From: Epiperipatus broadwayi
Taxonomy: Eukaryota > Onychophora > Udeonychophora > Euonychophora > Peripatidae
DNA: 64,000 bases
Reading direction: 5' to 3'
NCBI GenBank assembly: GCA_028023455.1
Contig: JAQFVV010000056.1
Span: forward strand, 60,001-124,000
A program made the translations under genes and the position numbers. A model generated the notes under the pieces. That model searched no databases. It saw only the letters and a program-made list of their open reading frames with translations, and was not told where the DNA came from. Positions 38,396-50,047 of the stretch are shown piece by piece. The number at the start of each line of letters is the position of its first letter. The stretch's first letter is position 1.

Positions 38396-40800
38396 AAATC
38401 ATCATTTTCAATGATAATCAATCCATGGCAGGATGAATGTCTTCAGTTTAATCCAATTACCCTAATCCCTTATTTCTCTTCACAATATCAGATCACCAAA
38501 TGTTTTCTTCATCTATCCATCTTGCATGTGGTCTTTTTCTAGGATTTTTAAAAGATCTTGATATGGAATTAGTTTCAACTGTCCATATATTATCATCTAA
38601 TAATATGTTCATTCTAGTTTCACAATATCACTACATTCTCTCAATCTCATTTCTTGTTACTCATAAAATAATCTCTTCATGCTGTATTTAAAGACTTTAT
38701 AATACTCTCCTGTTAAATGGACAAGTATCAAATCCATAAGTAATAATTAGTAAAATCATACATTAAAAAATTCTTTTTTCAAATGCTTAGGTATATTTCC
38801 TTTTAATGTTTAGTTATTTCTACCAAAAACACCAACACACAAGTTTAATTCTATGATTAATTTCATCCGATATATTTCTATCTGTAATAATAATCTGATC
38901 AAGGTATTTGTATTTGTTCATTTCTTCTAATTCATGATTATAAATCTTTATTTTCTTCTTCAAAAAAAATTTCATTGACTATTATATTAGTTGTTTACCA
39001 TTTATGCTTGATTCTAACTTTCTTACTTTCATCAGATAACTTGTGCAACATTTTATGAAGCTCTGAAGTATTATTTGCAAAAACAACTATATCATTTATA
39101 AAATCTAGATGATAAATAATCCCCATTTTCTTTTATTTACATCTTTAGTTTCCCATTTTAATCCACAAACTATTTTTTTTAATTTTTTTTTTAAATTGTT
39201 GTAAAAATTTTGGAGATATAAAATCACCCACTTGTGCATTTTTCTCAATGTTAATCTTCTTGATGTCATTATGTAATCTAATCACTGTTGTTGCATTTTA
39301 ACAAATATTCTTTAGAATATAATAATGTCCTAGATCTTTATCTTGATAACCAATGCTATAATCACTGTAAAAATATTCATAGAATCAAATGCCTTTTCAT
39401 GATCTACAAATCCAACACATAATGGCAACTCATATTCAGTAAATCATTTTATAACTTCTCTCAATGTGTGGATATGATCCCAATCTAGTTTGTTATTTGA
39501 TTGATAAAAATCCAAAGTTTGCAATAGAAGAGATATAATTATTTTTGTAAAGATTTTGTATAGAACTTATAATGGACTGACGGGTCTATAATTTCTAATA
39601 TCTTCTTTATCATCATTCTTAAATAACAATATTCCTATCACATTTTTCCAATCATCTGGTAAATCTCTCCTATTGAGACACTTATAAATAACTTTGGTAA
39701 CTATTTTTTTATTTCTTCACCATATCAATAAAAATTCCATCATTTCCTGGAGCCTTTCTCTTCTTCAAAGATGCAATTGTATATACCTCATTTCTTCAAT
39801 TAAAATGCAAATCTGAAGATGTGATAACTTTAATTCTTTGTTTTCTTGTTCTTTAATACTATATAGTTATTTTCAAAATGTTTCCACCCATTTCATGATG
39901 GCATCTTTCTTTTTATTAATAGTTGTAAATTTCTACTTATTGCAGAAATACTGTTCCTAATAATACCAATATGTTGTTTTACACTTTCAAGATTTCTATT
40001 CTCTTCTATAGCTTTTCTTGATAATCCCCAATTATATTGTCTTATATCATTATTAATTCTCTTTTATATCATTTTATAAAACACTAGATATGTAAGTCCT
40101 TTTAATGCATCATTTTTATATTTTTTCATATAACTTTTTTTTTTTTTCATATAATCTTGTCTCAGTAAAAAATGTACTAATGAATTGCTTCTTTTTGTGC
40201 TATCTATCTTTGTTACAATTTTTATTAGTTATATTTTTATAAATGAAATCCAAATGTCTTAATGTTTCAAAATGATTTTCATGTTCTAATTTTTCTGAAG
40301 GTTAATAATATCAATTGTTAATAATGATTTTCTTAATAGTTTTTGTCTGACTGATTTTACATTAACACATATCACGCAACATACCAATTAATCACTTCCT
40401 GTGTTGAATCTATGTAGAACATTACAATTTTAAATGAAATATTTTTATAGCCAAAATATAATCCAATTCTGCTGTCTTCATTTGGATGCTTCCCTGTCCA
40501 CTTCTAGTTAGCATTTTTCTTAAATATAGAATTTATAATATACAGTTTTATTTTTCTATGAACACAACAAGTCTTTATCCTTTCTCATTTATATTATAAT
40601 AGCCAAATTTATCCATAATACTTTCATTTTTCATTCATTTACCAATTCTAGCACTACAATCTCCCATAATAATTTTAAATGTTCTTTGATATAGTCAAAA
40701 ACATTTTTATATATTTATGTAAAAGTCCTCTACTTGTTCATCACAATAACTTATGGTATAATTCTAAATAAACTGCATTTGGTATCTTTTATTAAGTTGA
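38396..40800 (-). pseudogene. Old, near full-length RTE-type LINE ORF2, degenerate
   Basis: Many short minus-strand pieces fit one RTE ORF2 in correct order. Endonuclease signatures lie near 40640-40720 (IMGDCSARIGK) and 40440-40560. RT motifs follow: NYRPVSPL near 39590, FVDHEKAFDSM near 39390-39410 and DFISPK near 39220. The catalytic loop near 39080-39110 reads LDFINDIVVFA where RTE proteins have FADD, so a catalytic Asp is lost. The C-terminal RKRPHARWMDE tail is at 38500-38540. Stops and frameshifts occur every few dozen codons, so this insertion is much older than the LINE array at 27-33 kb. No open frame longer than 63 codons remains. Confidence 0.8.
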
Positions 40801-41867
40801 ATAATTAATATTGTTTTAATTAATCAGGAGGGACAAGGCTTAATGTTGACCTTCCTGTTTATACATTCCATTGTATCTCCTATAAAAAGTGGTTTCAGAT
40901 TAACTGATAATTATTATGAAGATTGTATAAATTGATATCAAAAGGAGAAGCAGTTATTGCTAGTCTCCATGTTGGTTGAAGTTTGAACTTCTGGAAAAGC
41001 AAAACAGGAAGTCAACTCCAAAATTTCATAATCCAATGTAAGTAAAGTAGACAATGTAAACAAAGCTTAATTTCAGAAATTATCAAAACTGAACTGAGGT
41101 GAGGACTGTTGGCATTTATCTTATATATGTGCTAATCAGGACATACCACACTGGTAATATACATAACAAGCCAGTCTACAAATCTTGAAATTTTAATAGT
41201 ATACGATTTAAAAATATTGAAGCACTAACATGCTACATATGTTTGAATCACACACTGGCAAAAATGAAAAATGAGTAAAATATTTATTAATAATGATGTA
41301 TTATTTCAAATATTAACTCTGTAGGTTTACAAAGCCTATTTCTGTTTAAAAGAAAATTAATCAATTAAGCTGTACTATGCTGATTTGTTTTAAATATAAA
41401 CATTTTTTTAATAAACTGAATACATTATCCGTCAAATAAAAAATAATACTTAGCAAAAAAAAAGCGACTGACCAGTGAAGCTATGGGACAAGTTTACCAA
41501 CCTCCGGGAAAAAGAAACTCTAGATATATTTTCTTTAATAATTTATTATTTCATTCAAAAAGATACGTTTTAGAGTTAGAAAAATATATTTAAATGTGTA
41601 ATCTAATAGCAGATAAAAATTCAGGTTTTTGAATGAGTTAATTAATCATACTTTCTATAATTAGATTATGAAAATTAAGAATTGAAATATTCTTTTTGTA
41701 TTATTATAATCTGTACAGTGTGTGCTTATCTATGTCTAAGACTATTCATTATGTATATATTAAAATATAATATTTATTGGTTTATTAATGACTAAAATAT
41801 TTTACAATGTTAGATATGCATTGTGTGCATATATATATATATATGTTAATTCTAATATTTTCATGGA
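40801..41867. other. Unassigned sequence between LINE and Penelope pair
   Basis: May include the eroded 5' part of the RTE element to about 40950. Beyond that I see nothing recognisable. Confidence 0.4.
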
Positions 41868-41909
41868 TATATGAATTCATAGTATTATTTCCAGGAACTT
41901 CGTGCATTA

Positions 41910-41970
41910 AAAATATAACAGCTAAATAGCTGATATTTCAGTACAATAACAAGTACTTTCCTCAGAGCTT
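41910..41970 (-). ncRNA. Hammerhead-ribozyme-like core, left Penelope arm
   Basis: On the minus strand: CTGAGGA (41959-41965, fits CUGANGA), a stem AGTAC/GTACT (41953-41957 with 41940-41944), GAAA (41936-41939), then a hairpin CAGCT-ATTT-AGCTG (41919-41932) followed by TATA (a possible NUH site). Type I hammerheads in pseudo-LTRs of Penelope-like elements are established. I did not find convincing helix I pairing, so activity is doubtful. Confidence 0.4.
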
Positions 41971-42026
41971 CTTTCTCAAATCATAAGAATGTGTGTGTTA
42001 AGATTTAAAATCATTATTCTTTTTGC

Positions 42027-44133
42027 TTGTTTTACAATAGCATGTTGAAACTGCCAGAGGGCATTATTTCTGTGATAGCGCACAGAAATATGCCATTTAG
42101 GTGGCCTACCACCACTAGCGAACGTTCTATTTCTAATGTGTAAGCCTAGAAAAAGTCCGCTGGTACGGGGTGGCTGCTAAATGTCTATTTCTACACTAAT
42201 ACACAGAAACATGACATTGAATCTGCAACAGAAGCTATTGTGTCAGCTTACAGCTCAGATTTGTGCTAAGCATTTTTGATGTGCGATCACATTTCACTTT
42301 TGGCTACAGTATTGGGTGAGGGTGTTTGGAATTCCGAGTGTCAAAACTATTTTAATATTCATTAAGACCACCTCCCCCTCTATCTGCCATCTTTTAGGAA
42401 TGTCTACTAACAATTATCAGCAGAGTTTCATGCTTCCCTAGCCCCCATTTCCTGCTCAAAACATTCGGCAAGTGTAGGTACAAGCGCGATTCGGATGAAA
42501 TCACACTCTAAGTCCCATTTCTGCGAGAACAATGGTGAGCTTCATTGAATGGCTGAAATCGGAAAACTTGCTGCGAATGTCAAAGATTCTCTGACTGCTG
42601 CTGGAAGGGTTATCAAACAAAAGAGCTTTTAAGCTGTATGCGTGCTGTTCCTGAACAGCCCTAAAAGTTGGTTTTAATTGCCGTAAATATATTTATGTGG
42701 TTTTTGGTAATTATGGTAAAAAGTTGGTCAACCTTTGAGTTGAGGGGTTATGTTCGCTTAGGAATTGTAAACACCCATCCCTTCCCAAAGTTGTACCTTT
42801 TGGTTGTAAATGTTTGGTACTGTTAAATGGAAATCAATTTGGTATTTGTAATTTATTATAAAACAAAAAAAATATAAAAAAGAAAAGAAGCTGATTTTGT
42901 CATAGAATACCTGACCGCCACCAAAAAAAATGTAAGTAATGAAAAGAATAAAAAGTAACTACTTTTTAAAATTCATTTCGATTGATGTACCATTTTTTTG
43001 TTTTCGTTCCAAAAATTTTATTTGATAGATAGTAGTTTTGGTTAAATGTGATCAACAAAATCAAAAACATACATATAAAAAAAAATTCCCGGCCCCAAAA
43101 AAATATAAGTAATGAAAAGAATAACAAAAAAAAAATAAAAAATTAAGTACTTTTTTAATCTTTCTGTAGATGCTTACGAGACCTTGCATGGATGATTGAC
43201 GTCACTCTAATTACGTTATTTTCAATGCTACGATAGACATTATAGACTCGTTAGCTAGGTTTTTAAAAGTTATGTAAGATGCTGCCCTCTCTTGAATTAT
43301 TTTACAAGTAAAAAAATCAATAAAACTGTCGGTAAAGCTAAATGAAGAAAGCTTTATGGTGATTGGCTCTCAGCCATCAATGACATTCTGATTGGCTATC
43401 AAGGACAAAGAAACCACCTAATCAAAGAAAATAAAGAAAAACGCTAAGATTTTCATTTTGAATATGATAAACAAATGTTTTAAACTATTATAAAAGTATT
43501 TTTTGAAAAATTACAAATCATTTTCATAAAATATGCTAAAAAACAAAATTATTTTAGAAAAATATTGAAGATTTTAGTAAAAATATTTAAGATTTTATAA
43601 AAAAAATATTTACTTTTCCGTAACGTAAAACTGAAAAAAAAAAATTTACATCAGCAACTTTTTTTAATTCATTACTATGTTCGCTTTTAAATTTGCCAAA
43701 ATTGAATATTTTATAATAAATAAATAGAAATTTATTTTTGAAAGAACTTTCGTTCACTTTCATAACCTGACAAATTATTAATATACTTTTTATAAACGAA
43801 TCTAAAGTGAATATGATATTAAAGGTGAATATATTTTGACAACTGACTTTGTCTTCAGTTTGTGAGTTGGCCAATTAAAAGCTTTGATTTTTAACTCACT
43901 CGCCCAATAATATAATTAGCGGTCAAAAGGTTAAATTCAATTTTTTGATTTCTGGATTTTTTTTTGTTTTTTGTTGTTGTTGCATGTTCAAAAATGTATT
44001 TGATATTAACTTTACTTTGAAATGTGATAATAAAAAAACCTGGCGGTGGCGGCAGCCCCAGAAACATTATATTTATCTTTGTTTACAAACAAAGCCCACC
44101 CTCTGACGGTTTCAACACGCTATTGTAAAACAA
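42027..44133. mobile_element. DNA transposon with ~35-bp TIRs inserted in Penelope arm
   Basis: The left end TTGTTTTACAATAGCATGTT, then GAAACTGCCAGAGGG, and the reverse complement of the right end TTGTTTTACAATAGCGTGTT, then GAAACCGTCAGAGGG, differ at only three positions in 35. The 2107-bp element splits a Penelope arm, so it is younger than that pair. Internal sequence includes a less AT-rich region (42040-42660) with a 27-codon frame beginning at 42549, and A-rich direct repeats around AAAATRTAAGTAATGAAAAG (42930 and 43105). No transposase was recognised, and no clear target-site duplication (left flank CTTTTTGC, right flank CCTTTTTTTCC). Confidence 0.75.
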
Positions 44134-44139
44134 CCTTTT

Positions 44140-44500
44140 TTTCCTTTGTTATTTAATCCTCATTCTCAAATTCTATTGGTTGAGAAGTTATAAAAATATT
44201 TCATCCTGCAATAACTTTTTCCAAATATTGTTAATTTTCTTCAATTTACACTTTTCATTTATACACTTAGGCATTTTTAAAATCTCTATGGCTTCCTTTA
44301 GCAGTCTCTTATCACATTGTTCAATTTTTGTCACAAAATGTGTTTTATTGTAATTGATGTGATGGTTAGTTAATTTAATGTGTGAATAAATGGTGAATTA
44401 CTTGGATTTTTCTCTAACTGCCAAAATGTGTTCTTCCTTTCTTATGTTTATTCTACGGTTCATCTGTCCAATATATGAATGAGTATAAAATTCCATGTAG
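44140..44500 (-). pseudogene. GIY-YIG endonuclease remnant, left arm
   Basis: GIY-YIG is the C-terminal endonuclease domain of Penelope-like retroelements and nicks target DNA. The minus-strand frame reads YTHSYIGQMNRRINIRKEEH with the YIG motif and the conserved Arg/Lys/Glu/His spacing. After one in-frame TAA it continues with YSHIKLTN and RLLKEAIEILKMPK, the conserved tail helix. One stop and loss of the first Cys-containing strand make it non-functional. Confidence 0.75.
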
Positions 44501-44837
44501 AGTTTGTTCACATTCATACATTGGACAGACCAATTGTAGAATAAGCATAAGAAAGAAAGAACCCATTTTGATAGTTAGAAAAAATACAATTCATCAGGCA
44601 TTTATTCGCACATTAAATTAACTAACTATGACATCAATTTTAATAAAACATATATTCTGACAAAAATTGAACAATATGATGAGAGACTACAAAGGTAAGC
44701 TATAGAGATTTTTAAAATACCTAAGAGCATAAAGGAAAAGTGTAAATTGAAGAAAATTAACAATATTTGGAAAAAGCTATTGGAGGATAAAATATTTTTT
44801 AAAACTTCTTAACCAATAGAATTTGAGAATGAGAAGA
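44497..44837 (+). pseudogene. GIY-YIG endonuclease remnant, right arm
   Basis: The plus-strand frame reads PCRVCSHSYIGQTNCRISIR, matching the I-P-C-x2-C-x3-YIGQT block of Penelope endonucleases and keeping the Cys pair the left arm lacks. It degenerates within about 30 codons, with several stops. DNA alignment with the left arm continues to the end of the domain. Confidence 0.75.
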
Positions 44838-44899
44838 AAATACCAAAGGTAAAGAAATAATTTTAAATCTCATCACACATTCTTATGATTTGAGAAAAA

Positions 44900-44955
44900 A
44901 GAAGCTTTGAGAAAAGTACTTGTTATTGTACTGAAATGTCAGCTATTATATTTTT
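44900..44955 (+). ncRNA. Hammerhead-ribozyme-like core, right Penelope arm
   Basis: The inverted counterpart of 41910-41970. The stem AGTAC/GTACT and GAAA are kept (44914-44935), but the first core box reads TTTGAGA instead of CTGANGA, and the helix III hairpin is shortened to TCAGCTATTATA. It is probably dead even if the left copy is not. Confidence 0.3.
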
Positions 44956-44996
44956 ATTACACAGAAGCTCCTGGACATAATACTATGAATATATAT

Positions 44997-47062
44997 ATTA
45001 TAATAGGGACACTTCCTTTACCTCTATCTGCTGAACAAGGCACCACCAGACCATTTGAACCTAAAACAATTTATATTGTAGGCAGATACTTCTTTTAAGA
45101 TTCCATTTTTATTTTGACCAAAATGCCCCAGTCGCTAACTCAAGGAATAGCTGAGATTTAATAATGTAAACTTTTTGAATGCATTTATTAAAAAAAGGAT
45201 AAAAAAATAAACATTGCCAGTAAAATCACATGAACATTTATTTACACATATATAGATAAAAATAAATTTGAGGAAATAATTTAATAATGATTGATATTTT
45301 ATTACTATGATTATTTTAACTTAAGTTCTGCTATTTTAGTTAGTTCACACAGATGGAAGTATGAGATTGAATATAATTTAATATTTTAAAAAGTTGAGCA
45401 TAGATAGGCCACATGGACTGCTTGACTAACTCTGCCCCTTTCTACTTCTGCCAACATTACACCACTATTTCAAACATGCTCGGCTCATCATATTATTCAA
45501 TTCTATTTGCAGTCAGAAAATTACATAAAATCAAAAGAAAAATACATCCTAATGATAACCTTCACCAGGGAAATTGATATATGTTTCCTACAAATCAATC
45601 ATCCCTCCCATATGAAGTTTTCCCATGTTATGAGTCATCCACCCCTCTGTCAAATTTTCCCCGTTTATGGGTCATTCTAAGGGTTGAGGGAAGAAAAAAT
45701 GACTATAGAAACAGCAGATATACATTGGTAATTATGGATGATTCCACTAACAATCTATCTGACTCAATAGTAGCAATCCTACCTGACTTAAACTAACGCA
45801 AACTGAAAGATTCCATGCAGCCATTTAAACTTAAATGTAATACAATTTAATAATTTAGTTAACACATAAAAAAAATAGAAATGGAAATGATTTATCAGCA
45901 AATGCAATACATAAATAACAATATTAATAATGGATTTAACATTCTATTAATATTCAGATAAGAGTATAATTATTAATGAGGTTGTAACTTATTAATGCTT
46001 ATTGAAGAGATATATTTAAACAGTCTATAATGACAAAAGTTCATACTTAATCTTGACTACCACTCCAGATTTCAGCAGATGTCTAAGAGGTTCTTGGTTC
46101 TGTTTTTTCCTATGGCTTTCTTTAGAGATATACCACATGTCATCCTTTCAGGAACTATATAACTGGATGCCACCTCAGCTGGTGCACGAGTAACTACTTC
46201 ATCATGAGACCTTATATTTCAGGGGTCCACAATGCAACTATGACTCAAGCATCAATAGTCAATTCATTTCTAAGTAAGTAAACTCCATGGTAGTGTGTGA
46301 TAAACATTTGATATTTCATCTTTTATGATTTATAACCTCTCTTAACAGAAATTCTCTGGATCGATCGCTCATGACTATTCTTGGTTCTTATAGATCCTGG
46401 TGTTTTCCATTCTGACCCATGCATTTGTTGGTACCTGCTTAGGTCAATCTGTTCCAGAGTGGAAAACATAGTCTTTAATTTTTATCTCTTATCTAACCTT
46501 TATATTATGAAGTGTCCCAAGCTTTAGATTCAGTAGATTTTAATAAAAAAAATCATTTCCATTTTAAGATTTAAAATAAGATTCTTTTAAAACCGAAACT
46601 AATTAACATTTGTTTCTATTTTCTTTTATATTACTTCTAATAAAAATATATTAATCTTTATCTTTACATCTTTATTTATTTATTTTTTACATAAACTTAC
46701 TTTTAAATAATATTTTTTTTAATAGTTTTTTATTTGTGCGACTATATATATACATTTAAGTAACTACTTTAATTTTCTTTGCTGTTTTTAATAAATCAAT
46801 TTTATTTATGATCTTTTCCTATTTTATTTTAATTTTAAAATAATGTAATGACATAGGTATATCGTTACAACATATATATATATGTAATAAACAAAGTTTG
46901 ATATCTGTATAAATTGTACTGTATTTTGATATATATATATATATTGATTTGTATATTATATATATATGGTGTGCGTGTGTGTGTGTTTATTTGATGCCAT
47001 TAAGAATGTACATATTCGTAATCTATAATTTAAATCATGTTAAAACATTAATTACTTGTCAA
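44997..47062. other. No recognised gene or repeat
   Basis: Less AT-rich patches occur at about 45400-45800 and 46030-46480. The 71-codon frame at 45581-45796 is unsupported. I could not match either patch to an element. Confidence 0.4.
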
Positions 47063-47134
47063 TGGTTGATGGCCTAGTGGTTAGCATAGCTGCCTTCCAA
47101 GCAGCTAGCCCGGGTTTGCTTCCTGGTCAATGCA
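47063..47134 (+). tRNA. tRNA-Gly(TCC)-like sequence, probably pseudogene or SINE head
   Basis: The 72-nt stretch aligns along its length with eukaryotic tRNA-Gly(TCC). TGGCCTAGTGGTTAGCA corresponds to the D arm and A box. GCTGC-CTTCCAA-GCAGC is a perfect anticodon stem with anticodon TCC at 47096-47098. CCCGGGTTTGCTTCCTGG corresponds to the T arm and B box. Faults: the first two acceptor pairs are mismatched (T-C and G-G), there is one T-stem mismatch, and the B box departs from GGTTCGANTCC. An (AT)n run follows directly, as expected for a SINE, but no further body was identified. Confidence 0.65.
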
Positions 47135-47149
47135 TTTGATATATATATA

Positions 47150-47990
47150 TAAAAAAAACATTTACTTTTAATAATATACATTTATTTATAATGAAAACTT
47201 TAACATATAATCAATCATTAAACAAGATCTAGCGCCTCTCGTTCTATTGAGAGTTGTAATTATGAATAAGACAATCAATGAAGGCCAGAGTATATTAGTC
47301 CAAGAATGCAGTGTTCAAGTATGACCATGTGTCTTCGATTATTTTTTTTAATGAATAGCCTTAATCCCTTTTCTTGATTTTCTCCAAGCTGTTACAAACA
47401 ATTGAACTGCTTCTGATTCTGATTTTCCAATAACGATCTTACATCTGGTTTTCCATAATGAGAATACAGTGAAGATTGCAATTCTGATCAGTCCAAACAT
47501 TTTGTAATTTATACAATCTTCTAATGAGGTGATACAGTTTACTCCCATTTGGAAGTGGTCGTGGATGAATTTCCTGACTTTATTAAAATGCGTACATGCT
47601 CCAATTAGGCATTCAATTGTTTCATCTTCTTACCCACACAATTGGCATATAGGGTCATTTTTTGAAACCCCTTTTATATACAAGAAACCAATAGGTGGGC
47701 AAAGCACCATGATTGAATTTGATTACAAATCAATGAATTTTGGCTCCAATGCCCAGAATTTAGTTCTTGATAAGAGCTTATTGTTAGTTAGATTCAGTTT
47801 ACTTGGCAAACATTGTAACTCTGGATTCATCAGCTGATATGCTTTCCAGAGTCTGATCTTATTTGTGAATGGTAGTTGTTCTCTATAGCAAATTTCCTTA
47901 GGTATTTATTCAGCTTCACTTTGTTTTTCAATTTATGGAAATAATATTTGATATTTGTTAGTCAAAATCAGAATGATTTCTTTGTAGAGT
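47150..47990 (-). mobile_element. Tx1/L1-like LINE 3' fragment, degenerate
   Basis: A third minus-strand relative of the 30-33-kb LINEs. Near 47600-47665 the knuckle reads C-x2-C-(stop)-x7-C-x4-C (DPICQLCG, stop, EDETIECLIGAC): the His is replaced by Cys and an in-frame stop lies inside. 47348-47548 continues with CITSLEDCINYKMFGLIRIA and FSLWKTRCKIVIGKSE, parallel to the WCTRCTFLIGN block of the other copies. The 102-codon plus-strand frame at 47529-47837 is its shadow. The 3' boundary near 47150 is approximate. Confidence 0.75.
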
Positions 47991-49088
47991 ATTTACCACA
48001 CATTTCATTTTTTATTATTATTACTTGTAATTAATCAATTAATTTATTAGTAATTATTTTAAATTAGTTCAGCAAGCTATTTAATAATGTAATAGGTTAA
48101 ATATTTTGTATTTTTCTTGTTCCCAAAGAGACAATGTAATGTATGTTTTGTGTACATCTATGAAATTTTTTTAGAATTTTAAGATAGTAAAAATCATCTT
48201 TAAAATTAAATCACTTTATTTATTTTAGGATTATTATTATTTTATTGACCAGTACATTATTCCCAAATGTTTTTATATATATTTAATTTTCAATTATTTT
48301 AGTACTTATCTTCACGCATGCAGCAAAACATTGATGGTTATCCTTCTGCAATATTATGCCTCAATTTAAGCATGAGCTTGGAGATGATTAATCATAAGAT
48401 ATCTCTTTTAAATCCAGTCACAATGATGACTGTTGACTAACCTTTTAATATTCTATTAAGTATTGAATAGTGATTGATACTATCATTATTACTTATGATT
48501 TATATTCGATCTCCTGATTTCTCTGTATTTATTCACTAAGAACATTGATTACTTATTTGTATTTAACCTTGATTCCCTTCTTTCCATCCACTTACAATAT
48601 GCAATATTTTTCAAATTATTTTAAACTAATTTGATAATTATCTTTAGAAATTTCATCCATTAATCAAAATTTCAGTAACTGAAATAGTTACAAATGAAAA
48701 AAAAAATTAAGTATTCTGTTCAAAATTTATTCTCTTCTTAACATTCATATATTCAATATCTTATGTTCTTGCCTCCTAAATTTACAACCTATAAAGAGTA
48801 TGGACTAATAATTAATGTTCAAAAGCTTGGATATTTTATTATCAAATGATCAAAGAAAAATTTTCAGCAAATTTTAAATTTAAGTAAATTGTAGCTTTTT
48901 TAAAATAAATAAATAAATAAAAAGTGAATTTAGATATTGAGATGTAGCACAAATTTTAATGAATTATTTTTGTATTTAACAAGTGAAAAAATAAAGTATT
49001 TCAATATAATGATATAACTACTATAATTAAATTAAGCCAATAAACATCACATGACCACCACTTCTTATGCTTGTGTATAACTGTTGTT
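47991..49088. other. AT-rich sequence, nothing recognised
   Basis: No gene or paired repeat ends seen. Confidence 0.45.
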
Positions 49089-49330
49089 AAAACAGACAAA
49101 ACTCACTATACATATTGTCACACACAGCAAGATAGAGTAATCAATGGATGTCAGAAGGCTTGTGCATAAAATCCCCATCTAGTACTGACAAAGGCCACAA
49201 GCCAGAAAATAGTCTGGGGATGTTGGATGAGTAGGCACTAGATGGGGATTTTATGCACAAGCCTTCTGGCATCCACTGATTACTGTAGCTTGCTGTGTGT
49301 GGCAATACATATAGTAAGTTTTGCCTGTTT
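49089..49330. repeat. Fold-back palindromic element, copy 2
   Basis: Left arm 49089-49183 and right arm 49237-49330 pair over about 95 bp at about 90%: AAGGCTTGTGCATAAAATCC with GGATTTTATGCACAAGCCTT, CACACACAGCAAG with CTTGCTGTGTGTG, and AAAACAGACAAAACT with AGTTTTGCCTGTTT. The 53-bp centre holds AGTCTGGGGATGTTGGATGA, which corresponds to the inner arm of copy 1 at 11795, so one inner arm has been lost here. The 98-codon minus-strand frame crossing it is an artefact of the palindrome. Confidence 0.85.
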
Positions 49331-50034
49331 ATAATTAAATTATTTATATATAGAGTCACTGTTTGGCCCAAATTGTTGTATAAAAGTAAAACATGGATCC
49401 CTACTGATATACCAGTACTGTAAAATTTTAAAAACATGATGAAAAGATTGTAATGCCAATCATAATATTCTTCATCCAGTTAAATGTTAAGTTAATAAAT
49501 TTATTATTCTAAATGCACACTTTTATTGAATTGGCCATATGATATAAATGAACAATGATAAGTATCCTAACAAATAATAATAATAAACAGTCACTCAGAA
49601 ACAAATATGGCAATTCTAACTCCCAAAAAAAAGTAGAAAAAAAAAAGAAAGAGAATGAGAAAAAAAAATATATGGCAAATTTAAATATAGTTTTCATGGG
49701 AAACACAGTCTCCATTTACACTTAAATATTTCAAAGACAATCTAAAGAATTCCTGTATTGATCATTTTCACTGGGAGGATAAGGCTAACAATAAAATGCA
49801 ATAAGCATTAATAATAGATAAAATATTGAAATTTTTAAAAAAATTAAGTTCCCAGAAATATTATAAAAATATTAGAAAGAACTGATTTAGAATATCAGAT
49901 GATCTCTGAAATCAGAAATAATGAGAAAAAATAATTAATGGTAAGTTAATAAATAAAATATCCATATAATAAAGTAAACCATGAATTATGATACTCAAAT
50001 CAAAAATCATAAGAAAATGCAATATTCTATTCAT

Positions 50035-50047
50035 GGGGGGGGGGGGG
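50035..50047. repeat. Poly-G run of 13
   Basis: Thirteen consecutive G on the plus strand in otherwise AT-rich sequence, after ATTCAT. Confidence 0.9.

Larger units (their letters stand above)
41868..44996. mobile_element. Inverted pair of Penelope-like 3' ends, left arm interrupted
   Basis: The left arm runs on the minus strand from about 44497 to 44134 and resumes at 42026 to 41868. The right arm runs on the plus strand from about 44497 to 44996. The arms are reverse complements over about 500 bp (for example TTTCAGTACAATAACAAGTA at 41937 against TACTTGTTATTGTACTGAAA at 44917). The junction in the left arm is exactly where the TIR element 42027-44133 sits. Each arm encodes a GIY-YIG-like remnant near the centre and has hammerhead-like sequence near its outer end. 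Head-to-head partial inverted copies with pseudo-LTR sequence are a known habit of Penelope-like elements. No reverse transcriptase part is present. Confidence 0.78.

Noticed and set aside
42549-42632. 27-codon frame with protein-like codon use in the TIR element
   Set aside because: Too short to support as a gene; no upstream or downstream continuation found.
47529-47837. 102-codon plus-strand frame
   Set aside because: It is the antisense shadow of the degenerate LINE on the minus strand.
49141-49437. 98-codon minus-strand frame
   Set aside because: It runs through a 95-bp palindrome; the repeated residues are the two arms.
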